A DNA stretch of 5,457 nt. It comes from Robiginitomaculum sp. (GTDB taxonomy: Bacteria > Pseudomonadota > Alphaproteobacteria > Caulobacterales > Maricaulaceae). A program made the position numbers and the translations under genes. The stretch spans positions 1 to 5,457 of the forward strand of contig JALWUB010000262.1 of assembly GCA_026993275.1 (NCBI GenBank), read 5' to 3'. Shown here piece by piece: positions 1-4,874 of this stretch. Numbering within the stretch: position 1 is the stretch's first letter; every line of letters starts with the position of its first letter. The notes under the pieces were generated by a model. The model saw nothing but the letters and a program-made list of their open reading frames with translations. It ran no database searches and was not told the DNA's origin.

Positions 1-18
1 CGCAAAAACGGAAGGGCC

Positions 19-48
19 TTGATACGGCGGCGGCGATTTTCGGAAAAT
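19..48 (+). promoter_or_regulatory. Candidate sigma70-type promoter for rcdA
   Basis: TTGATA at 19-24 is one base from the TTGACA consensus. GAAAAT at 43-48 is a 4-of-6 match to TATAAT, and the spacer is 18 bp. The -10 falls in the only clearly AT-rich patch of the leader (about 35-60). Transcription would start near 55 and leave a leader of about 60 nt. The -10 half is weak, so this is only a candidate. A single TTAA at 50-53 has no partner TTAA seven bases away, so I do not call a CtrA box. Confidence 0.25.
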
Positions 49-49
49 C
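35..49. repeat. Short perfect palindrome upstream of rcdA
   Basis: GATTTT, a CGG spacer, then AAAATC form a perfect 6-bp inverted repeat. It overlaps the candidate -10 of rcdA, so it could be an operator half-site pair. As RNA the stem would have a single G-C pair and a 3-nt loop, too weak for a terminator. No regulator is assigned. Confidence 0.4.
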
Positions 50-83
50 TTAAAACAAATGGCAAGACCATTGCATGGAGACT

Positions 84-95
84 GTGCGAATCAGC
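84..95 (+). promoter_or_regulatory. 12-bp GANTC-containing motif, copy 1
   Basis: GTGCGAATCAGC occurs here and, inverted, at 2256-2267. This copy ends 21 nt before the rcdA start codon, and the other ends 20 nt before the SPOR gene start. It contains GAATC at 88-92, a CcrM-type (GANTC) site, one of five found by eye in the window. The left arm GTGC is complete; the right arm reads GCCG, where copy 2 has GCAC. That the sequence is shared is certain; a regulatory role is inferred from position. Confidence 0.4.
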
Positions 96-116
96 CGACG
101 TGATGCGAGATGACAC

Positions 117-614
117 ATGAATGACGACCTGTTTGCCAATCGCCTGAGCGAGTTTGCCGCTTCCGAACTGTTTGCCCGCACCTTTCGTGAGGGCATGGAC
201 ATGGTCGAGGAAACCGCGGCCTATCTGGATGGCCCGGGGCGCGAGGAATCGCGTGCCCTGTCACGCGCTGGCGCGCTGGCCTATGCCGGCGAGAGCATGC
301 GGCTGACGACACGGCTGATGCAGGTGGCGTCCTGGCTTCTGGTGCAGCGCGCGGTGCGCGAGAATGAAATGAGCACGCACGAGGCCCGTTCCGAAAAATA
401 CCGCATGAATGACGAAAAGCTGGGCCAGAGCTTTGCCGGCACCCAGGAATTGCCGCCCACCTTGCAAGACCTCATCGCCCGCTCGGCGCGCATTTACGAG
501 CGCATCCGCCGCCTGGATGAAAACCTCTATGGTGCGGAGCAGGAAAACACCGGCGCCAATGCGGTTTCGGAACAATTGGCGCGCCTGAACGCCGCCTTTG
601 TCAATCGCGGCTGA
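117..614 (+). CDS. rcdA: RcdA / DUF1465 family ClpXP adaptor
   Basis: This 165-residue protein belongs to the alphaproteobacterial DUF1465 family, named after RcdA, regulator of CtrA degradation. In Caulobacter, RcdA is a helical adaptor that works with CpdR and PopA to deliver CtrA and other substrates to the ClpXP protease at the cell pole. The family core is plain here: FREGM at residues 23-27, the hallmark AAYLDGPGR at 34-42, and ESMRLTTRLMQVASWLLVQRAV at 59-80, followed by a second helical segment at about 113-140. The C-terminal 25 residues are polar and probably flexible, as in RcdA. There is no signal peptide or membrane segment, so it should be cytoplasmic. The ATG at 117 places the family core correctly; only a weak GCGAGA (105-110) precedes it at 6 nt. 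It is convergent with erpA, 13 nt away. Family assignment is firm; conservation of the CtrA role is inferred. Confidence 0.87.
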   Translation: MNDDLFANRLSEFAASELFARTFREGMDMVEETAAYLDGPGREESRALSRAGALAYAGESMRLTTRLMQVASWLLVQRAVRENEMSTHEARSEKYRMNDEKLGQSFAGTQELPPTLQDLIARSARIYERIRRLDENLYGAEQENTGANAVSEQLARLNAAFVNRG

Positions 615-627
615 CCCTGCGGGCGCT

Positions 628-957
628 TCAGATGGAAAAGCTGGTGCCGCAGCCGCAGCCGCTTTTGGCATTGGGGTTGTTGATCTTGAAGGCGGCGCCG
701 ATCAGCTCGTCGGCATAATCGATTTCGGCGCCAGCAAGAAAATCCAGGGACACCTTGTCGATCACCACCGTGGCGCCATCGCGCTCTATGACCACATCAT
801 CCGCTTCGGGCGCATCGGCGAAATCAAAGGTATAGGAAAACCCGGAACAGCCGCCGCCGACCACGGCGACGCGCAAGGCGTGCTTGCCATGCTGCGCCAT
901 AATCGCATTGATGCGCCTGGCCGCAGCGGCGGAAAGGCGGACGGGGGCTTCACTCAT
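628..957 (-). CDS. erpA: A-type iron-sulfur cluster carrier (ErpA/IscA family)
   Basis: This 109-residue HesB/IscA-type protein carries assembled Fe-S clusters to apo-enzymes in the cytoplasm. The three cluster-binding cysteines are all present: Cys37 in VGGGCSGFSY and Cys101 and Cys103 in the C-terminal GCGCGTSF. The strand FKINNPNAKSGCGCG (90-104) and the length are typical. The start ATG (complement of 955-957) has a good Shine-Dalgarno sequence 8 nt away, and a perfect TATAAT lies upstream. The gene is divergent from dgt and its 3' end meets rcdA. Alphaproteobacteria usually have one such gene near dgt, annotated erpA, iscA or hesB. Sequence alone does not cleanly separate ErpA from IscA, so the family is certain but the symbol is not. 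Confidence 0.85.
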   Translation of the reverse strand: MSEAPVRLSAAAARRINAIMAQHGKHALRVAVVGGGCSGFSYTFDFADAPEADDVVIERDGATVVIDKVSLDFLAGAEIDYADELIGAAFKINNPNAKSGCGCGTSFSI

Positions 958-965
958 CAGACTGT

Positions 966-971
966 TTCCTT
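966..971 (-). promoter_or_regulatory. Ribosome binding site of erpA
   Basis: On the minus strand AAGGAA lies 8 nt before the erpA ATG. It is one of the best Shine-Dalgarno matches in the window and fixes the erpA start. Confidence 0.6.
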
Positions 972-983
972 GCCAGCAGCGCC

Positions 984-989
984 ATTATA
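984..989 (-). promoter_or_regulatory. Candidate -10 element for erpA
   Basis: The minus strand reads TATAAT, a perfect -10 hexamer, 26 nt upstream of the erpA start codon. Transcription would begin near 977 and give a leader of about 20 nt that still includes the ribosome binding site. No good -35 hexamer lies 16-18 bp upstream (the area reads CACCCC), so the promoter may need an activator or be weak. Confidence 0.45.
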
Positions 990-1001
990 GGCTGTCATAC
1001 C
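990..1001 (-). repeat. ATGACAG repeat, inverted copy
   Basis: This stretch contains CTGTCAT (992-998), the reverse complement of ATGACAG. Compared with the reverse complement of 1031-1042 it matches at 10 of 12 positions. It lies in the spacer just upstream of the erpA -10. It may be one arm of an operator, or chance. Confidence 0.35.
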
Positions 1002-1030
1002 AATATGGGGTGCATCGGCGCCAGTGCAAA

Positions 1031-1042
1031 GGCATGACAGGC
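1031..1042 (+). repeat. ATGACAG repeat, direct copy 1
   Basis: GGCATGACAGGC forms an imperfect inverted repeat (10 of 12) with 990-1001, with centres 41 bp apart, close to four helical turns. The core GCATGACAG recurs at 1046-1054, 14 bp further on. It lies just before the preferred dgt start. Confidence 0.35.
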
Positions 1043-1045
1043 ACA

Positions 1046-1054
1046 GCATGACAG
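1046..1054 (+). repeat. ATGACAG repeat, direct copy 2, over the dgt start
   Basis: GCATGACAG repeats the nine bases at 1032-1040 exactly and includes the preferred dgt ATG (1048-1050). If bound by a protein it could affect translation initiation or the divergent promoters. The same nine bases also occur inside dgt at 2174-2182, where they encode Met-Thr-Asp, which weakens the case for specificity. Confidence 0.3.
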
Positions 1055-2238
1055 ACGTGTTCACCATTCCGCCGCGGGCCGTGTTTGCCTCCGATCCGGC
1101 CAGGAGCCGCGGGCGGCGTTTCCCGCAAGCGCCCAGCACCACCCGCACCGCGTTTCAGCGCGACCGGGACCGGGTCATCCATTGCAGCGCGTTTCGCCGC
1201 CTCAAGCACAAGACCCAGGTTTTTGTCGCCCATGCGGATGACTATTTCCGCACCCGCCTGACCCATTCGCTGGAAGTGGCGCAGATTGCCCGCTCCATTG
1301 CCCGGGTGCTGGGGCTGGACGAGGACCTGGCCGAAACCCTGGCGCTGGCCCATGATCTGGGCCACCCGCCCTTTGGCCATGCGGGCGAGGATGTCCTGAA
1401 CGAGGCCATGAAAGACTTTCACGGCTTTGACCATAATGCCCAGACCTTGCGCATCCTGACACAGATGGAGCACGTCTACCCCGGTTTTGACGGCCTCAAC
1501 CTGACCTGGGAAACCCTGGAAGGAGTGGTCAAGCATAACGGCCCCCTGTGCAAGGCGCCGGGAGACTGTGCGGGCCTGCCCTGGGCCTTCACTGCCTTTG
1601 ATGGCTGGGAATGGCTGGAGCCGCACACCTTTGCCGGGCCCGAGGCCCAGGTGGCGGCGCTGGCTGATGATATCGCCTATAACAATCACGACATTGACGA
1701 TGGCCTGCGCGCCGACATCATCCAGATCGACCAATTGCTCACCCTGCCGCTGGTAGGGCCGGTTTTCGAGCAGGTGCGGGAGGAATATCCGGACACCTCG
1801 CGCAACCGGCTGATCCACGAGGCCGTGCGCCGGCTGATCGGCATCTGGGTGGATGACCTGCTGGCCGAAAGCCGGCGCCGTATCGCCCAGGCAAAGCCGC
1901 AAAGCGCCGACGCGGTACGCGCCATGGATACCCCGCTGATCGGCTTTTCTTCTGGCATGCAAGAGGATATTGCGGCGTTGCGCGCCTTCCTGATGGAGAA
2001 CATGTACCGGCATTACACCGTCAACCGCACGCGCACCAAGGCGCGGCGCATGGTCCGCGAACTGTTCGAGATCTTCATGAACGAGCCGGAATTGCTGGCC
2101 CAAGACCTTTATGCGCAGACCGATGGCCCTGGCGGCCAGCGCACGGCGCGCATTGTCTGCGATTATATTGCCGGCATGACAGATACCTATGCCATGGAAG
2201 AGCATCGGCGCTTGTTGTCGATGGACAGCTATCTTTAG
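1048..2238 (+). CDS. dgt: dGTPase-like dNTP triphosphohydrolase (HD superfamily)
   Basis: This 396-residue HD-superfamily enzyme is predicted to hydrolyse deoxynucleoside triphosphates, typically dGTP, to the nucleoside and tripolyphosphate, so limiting the dNTP pool in the cytoplasm. The family signature is complete: FQRDRDRVIHCSAFRRLKHKTQVF at 36-59, RLTHSLEV at 70-77 with metal-binding His73, AHDLGHPPFGH at 101-111 with the His102-Asp103 pair, FDHNAQT at 127-133, and ADDIAYNNHDIDDG at 206-219 with Asp208 completing the metal site. The C-terminal AGMTDTYAMEEHRRLL is also typical. Length is normal for the alphaproteobacterial dGTPase-like group. I chose ATG 1048, which has AGG 6 nt upstream; an in-frame GTG at 1024 would add eight residues that look unlike the family. 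The gene is divergent from erpA. In many relatives argS follows, but here the SPOR gene does. True substrate preference cannot be read from sequence. Confidence 0.9.
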   Translation: MTDVFTIPPRAVFASDPARSRGRRFPQAPSTTRTAFQRDRDRVIHCSAFRRLKHKTQVFVAHADDYFRTRLTHSLEVAQIARSIARVLGLDEDLAETLALAHDLGHPPFGHAGEDVLNEAMKDFHGFDHNAQTLRILTQMEHVYPGFDGLNLTWETLEGVVKHNGPLCKAPGDCAGLPWAFTAFDGWEWLEPHTFAGPEAQVAALADDIAYNNHDIDDGLRADIIQIDQLLTLPLVGPVFEQVREEYPDTSRNRLIHEAVRRLIGIWVDDLLAESRRRIAQAKPQSADAVRAMDTPLIGFSSGMQEDIAALRAFLMENMYRHYTVNRTRTKARRMVRELFEIFMNEPELLAQDLYAQTDGPGGQRTARIVCDYIAGMTDTYAMEEHRRLLSMDSYL

Positions 2239-2253
2239 TATGTGCGGGGGCAT

Positions 2254-2267
2254 GTGCTGATTCGCAC
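2254..2267 (-). promoter_or_regulatory. 12-bp GANTC-containing motif, copy 2, as a palindrome
   Basis: The reverse complement of 2256-2267 equals the motif at 84-95. Here it sits in a complete inverted repeat, GTGC - 6 nt - GCAC (2254-2267), with GATTC at 2259-2263. It ends 20 nt before the SPOR gene start, in the 49-bp gap after dgt. A GTGCG at 2242-2246 could pair with the same CGCAC (2263-2267), giving two mutually exclusive hairpins. It could be a DNA operator, a methylation-sensitive promoter site or an RNA hairpin; no T-run follows, so it is not a usual terminator. Confidence 0.4.
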
Positions 2268-2287
2268 CTGCCTGATGGTTGAGGCCA

Positions 2288-3040
2288 ATGGTTAGAAAAG
2301 AAGACAGCATTTACGCCCCGCCTCAGGACCAGAACGGTTTTGATGCGCGCCTTGACGAGGATGAAAACCGCGGGCCGATGCTGCTGGTGGTGGCCATCGC
2401 CGTGCTGCTGGCCTTCGCCGCGGTGATCTACACCGCCTACCATCAGGGCTTGCGCAAGGGCGGGCGCGCCGCTGCGCCGCATGTGACGGCGCCCAGCGGG
2501 CCGCTCAAGGTGCGGCCAGAGGAAACCCACGGCAAACCCACGCCCAATCTGGACAACAAGGCCTATGAGCCGCTTGACGATATCAGGACGGCGCCCGCCG
2601 CCCCGGTGAAGACCGCGCCATTGCCTGAAGAGCCCCTGTCGCGCCCCGAACCGCAACCGGTCAAGGTTGTGCCAGCCCCTGTTCCGGCGAAACCGGTTCC
2701 GGCCCCGGCCAAAGCGCGGCCCGCACCGGCCAAGGTGCAGCCAAAGCCAAAACCCAGGCCTGCCCCCAAACCCGTCAGCACGGCGCCCGCGGGCAGATAT
2801 CTTGTCCAGCTTGCGTCTTTTCGCTCCAAACAGCAGGCGCTGACGGCCTGGCGCACGCTGCGGGCGCGCTTGCCCGAACTGCTGGGCACGGTCACGGCCG
2901 ATGTGCAGCGCGCCGATCTGGGCGCCAAGGGGATCTATTACCGTTTGCGCGCCGCCAGTTTTGCCGACCGCGCGGCCGCCAGCGCGTTTTGCGCACGCCT
3001 GAAGAAAAACGGCCAGAGCTGCCTTGTGGTGAGCCGTTGA
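2288..3040 (+). CDS. Membrane-anchored SPOR-domain protein
   Basis: This 250-residue bitopic inner-membrane protein has the standard SPOR architecture. A charged cytoplasmic tail (1-30) is followed by one hydrophobic helix (about 31-51), then a periplasmic linker rich in Pro, Ala and Lys (about 102-168, with PAPAK-like repeats). The C-terminal SPOR domain (about 170-248) begins RYLVQLASF and includes YYRLRAASF. SPOR domains bind glycan strands stripped of peptide stems, which marks the division septum; FtsN is the best-known example, but this protein is not clearly FtsN. I prefer ATG 2288; an in-frame TTG at 2279 would add three residues. GAGG (2281-2284) lies only 3 nt from the ATG, an unusually short spacing. 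The gene overlaps nagZ by 4 nt and starts the run leading to scpAB. SPOR assignment is strong; the exact cellular role is unknown. Confidence 0.82.
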   Translation: MVRKEDSIYAPPQDQNGFDARLDEDENRGPMLLVVAIAVLLAFAAVIYTAYHQGLRKGGRAAAPHVTAPSGPLKVRPEETHGKPTPNLDNKAYEPLDDIRTAPAAPVKTAPLPEEPLSRPEPQPVKVVPAPVPAKPVPAPAKARPAPAKVQPKPKPRPAPKPVSTAPAGRYLVQLASFRSKQQALTAWRTLRARLPELLGTVTADVQRADLGAKGIYYRLRAASFADRAAASAFCARLKKNGQSCLVVSR

Positions 3041-4056
3041 GTGCGCGCGCCTGTATCCTGGGCTGTGCCGGGCCGGAATTGCGCCCCGAAGAGCGCGCGT
3101 TCTTCGCCGATGCCCGGCCCTGGGGCTTCATTCTCTTTGCCCGCAATTGCCGCACGCCAGAGCAGATGCGCCGCTTGTGCGGCAGCTTGCGTGATGCCGT
3201 TGGCCGCGAAGCGCCCATCCTGATTGACGAGGAGGGCGGCAGGGTATCGCGCCTGCGTGCCCTGGCGGGCTATGGCGGGCCGCCCGCGGCGGTGTTTGCG
3301 CAAGCGGGGCTGTCGGAAGACGATATGCAAAACGCGGTCCGGGCCAATTACCGGGCCATCGGCGCGCGCCTGGCCGCCCTGGGGGTGGATGTGGACTGTG
3401 CGCCGGTGCTGGATTTGCCCGCGGCCGATGCCGACCCGGTGATTGGCGACCGTGCCTTTTCCAGAAAGGCAGGGCAGGCGGCCCGTCTGGGCCGGGCCTG
3501 CCTGGAGGGGCTGGAGGCCGCAGGCGTCAGCGGCGTCATCAAGCATGTTCCCGGCCATGGCCGCGCCAGGGTGGACAGCCACAAGGCCCTGCCGCGGGTC
3601 AGCGCCAGTGCCGATGCCCTGGGCGCGCATGACTTTCTGCCCTTTGCCGTGCTGAAGGACGCGGCCATGGCGATGACCGGCCATGTGGTTTATGAGGCTT
3701 TTGACCCGCAAAACCCGGCCACGGAGTCGCAAATCGTGATAAATGAAGTAATTCGCGGGCGAATCGGTTTTGATGGATTGCTGATGAGCGATGATCTGGA
3801 CATGAAAGCGCTGGCAGGACGCCTGGGCGAACGTGCTGCCCGGGCGCTGCGCGCTGGCTGTGATGTGGTGCTGCAGTGCAATGGCGATCTGGACTGCATG
3901 GCCGAAGTGGCCGGTGCCGCGCCCCTGCTGGCCGGTAAGGCTCTGCAGCGGGCGCACGCGGCGCGCCGCCGCGCGGCAGCCGCACGGATCGACCCGGCGC
4001 AGGCCGCGGCCGAGGCCGAAAGCTGGCTGGCCCGCTTGCCGGGAGGCGCGCCATGA
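3037..4056 (+). CDS. nagZ: Beta-N-acetylhexosaminidase NagZ (GH3)
   Basis: This 339-residue family 3 glycoside hydrolase removes N-acetylglucosamine from anhydro-muropeptides during cytoplasmic peptidoglycan recycling. Visible motifs, in order, are GCAGPEL (9-15), WGFILFARN (29-37), IDEEGGRV (63-70), GDRAF (137-141), KHVPGHG (169-175) with the Asp180-Ser181-His182 loop that supplies the acid/base dyad, MTGHVVY (213-219), and SDDLDM (251-256), whose first Asp (252) is the expected nucleophile. There is no signal peptide, which fits a cytosolic enzyme. The start is TTG 3037, which overlaps the SPOR stop as TTGA and puts MSARACILGCAGPEL exactly where NagZ homologues begin. A TTG at 2989 would add 16 residues that are only an out-of-frame reading of the SPOR C-terminus. 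GGTGAG (3028-3033) is a possible ribosome binding site at 3 nt. The rare start codon suggests coupling to SPOR translation. Confidence 0.92.
   Translation: MSARACILGCAGPELRPEERAFFADARPWGFILFARNCRTPEQMRRLCGSLRDAVGREAPILIDEEGGRVSRLRALAGYGGPPAAVFAQAGLSEDDMQNAVRANYRAIGARLAALGVDVDCAPVLDLPAADADPVIGDRAFSRKAGQAARLGRACLEGLEAAGVSGVIKHVPGHGRARVDSHKALPRVSASADALGAHDFLPFAVLKDAAMAMTGHVVYEAFDPQNPATESQIVINEVIRGRIGFDGLLMSDDLDMKALAGRLGERAARALRAGCDVVLQCNGDLDCMAEVAGAAPLLAGKALQRAHAARRRAAAARIDPAQAAAEAESWLARLPGGAP
4041..4046 (+). promoter_or_regulatory. Ribosome binding site of scpA
   Basis: GGGAGG lies 6 nt before the scpA ATG, inside the end of nagZ. It is the strongest Shine-Dalgarno in the run and supports the ATGA-overlap start. 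Confidence 0.6.
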
Positions 4057-4874
4057 GCGCACAGGAATTTGCAGAGGATTTCGAGTTTGAGGCGGTGCGC
4101 CGCGCCGGGGCCGAGGGCGCGGCCCTGGTGGTCGATGTGGATGGCTTTGAAGGGCCGCTGCACGTTTTGCTGGAGATGGCGCGCACGCAGAAGGTGGACA
4201 TCCGCCATATCTCGGTCTTGCAACTGGCCGAACAATATCTGGCCTTCATTGCCCGCATTCGCGAATTGCGCATTGAACTGGCGGCCGATTATCTGGTGAT
4301 GGCCGCATGGCTGGCCTATCTGAAGTCGCGCTTGCTGCTGCCCAAACCGGCCAAGCCCGATGACGATGAGCCCAGCGGCGAGGAAATGGCGGCACAGCTG
4401 GCGTTTCGCCTGCGCCGCCTGCACGCCATGCGGCTGGCGGCCAAAACGCTGATGAGCCGGGACCGTCATGGCATCACCACGTTTTCCCGCGGCGCGCCGG
4501 AAGGGGTGCGGCGCATCACGGCGCCGGTTTACGACACCAGCATTTATGACCTGCTCAAGGCCTATGCGGTGCGCCGCTCGCGGGTGGCGCGGGCGCATCT
4601 GGTGATGAAAACACCGGTGGTCTATGCCATTGAGGCGGCGCGGGCGCGGCTGGAGCGCGTGCTGGGCCGCATCCGCGAATGGACGGCGCTGGAGGCCTTG
4701 CTGCCGGAAAGGGTGAAGGGCGCGGAGGAACAGCCGCCGCGGGTTTCCGTGCTGGCCTCCTCCTTGATGGCCTCACTGGAAATGACCCGTGAAGGCCTGG
4801 CGGAAATCCGTCAGGCCGGTGCCTTTACGCCGCTTTATGTGCGCCCGCGCCGCCGTAAAGGAAGCCCGCAATGA
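4053..4874 (+). CDS. scpA: Segregation and condensation protein ScpA
   Basis: This 273-residue kleisin bridges the SMC heads and, with ScpB, forms the bacterial condensin that organises and segregates the chromosome. The N-terminal family signature is FEGPLHVLLEMARTQKVDI (32-50), continuing into LQLAEQYLAF (57-66) and the helix LAADYLVMAAWLAYLKSRLLLP (77-98), which contacts SMC and ScpB. An acidic break (PDDDEPSGEE, 102-111) leads to an Arg-rich middle. The C-terminal winged-helix part SLMASLEMTREGLAEIRQAGAF (237-258) matches the kleisin end that binds the SMC cap. The usual family form of the first motif has Asp where His37 stands; I do not think this alters function. The start is ATG 4053, overlapping the nagZ stop as ATGA with a strong ribosome binding site. 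It overlaps scpB in the same way. Confidence 0.92.
   Translation: MSAQEFAEDFEFEAVRRAGAEGAALVVDVDGFEGPLHVLLEMARTQKVDIRHISVLQLAEQYLAFIARIRELRIELAADYLVMAAWLAYLKSRLLLPKPAKPDDDEPSGEEMAAQLAFRLRRLHAMRLAAKTLMSRDRHGITTFSRGAPEGVRRITAPVYDTSIYDLLKAYAVRRSRVARAHLVMKTPVVYAIEAARARLERVLGRIREWTALEALLPERVKGAEEQPPRVSVLASSLMASLEMTREGLAEIRQAGAFTPLYVRPRRRKGSPQ
4857..4864 (+). promoter_or_regulatory. Ribosome binding site of scpB
   Basis: AAAGGAAG lies inside the end of scpA; its AGGA core is 8 nt from the scpB ATG. It supports the start at 4871 and hence the long N-terminal extension of ScpB. Confidence 0.6.

Noticed and set aside
50..53. CtrA box upstream of rcdA
   Set aside because: Only one TTAA is present; the position seven bases on reads GGCA, so the TTAA-N7-TTAA pattern fails.
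598..990. A 130-codon plus-strand frame opposite erpA
   Set aside because: erpA on the minus strand has all three cluster cysteines, an RBS and a -10. The plus frame is its shadow.
1024..1047. GTG at 1024 as the dgt start
   Set aside because: The eight added residues (GTG through AGC) do not look like family sequence, and ATG 1048 has its own AGG at 6 nt. It remains a possible alternative.
2275..2295. Mini-ORF of six codons overlapping the SPOR gene start
   Set aside because: It has no ribosome binding site, ends inside the gene without a stop/start overlap, and is short enough to be chance.
985..2310. A 441-codon open frame on the minus strand, longer than dgt itself
   Set aside because: It lies wholly antisense to dgt, which has complete HD motifs. 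The antisense translation shows no recognisable domain and is explained by GC-rich third positions.
2640..2790. Repetitive CCGGCC/GCCCC-rich DNA as a possible repeat element
   Set aside because: It is explained by the Pro/Ala/Lys-rich periplasmic linker of the SPOR protein, which is typical of the family.
2938..4062. A 374-codon open frame on the minus strand
   Set aside because: It is antisense to nagZ, whose catalytic motifs are intact. No family resemblance is seen on the minus strand.
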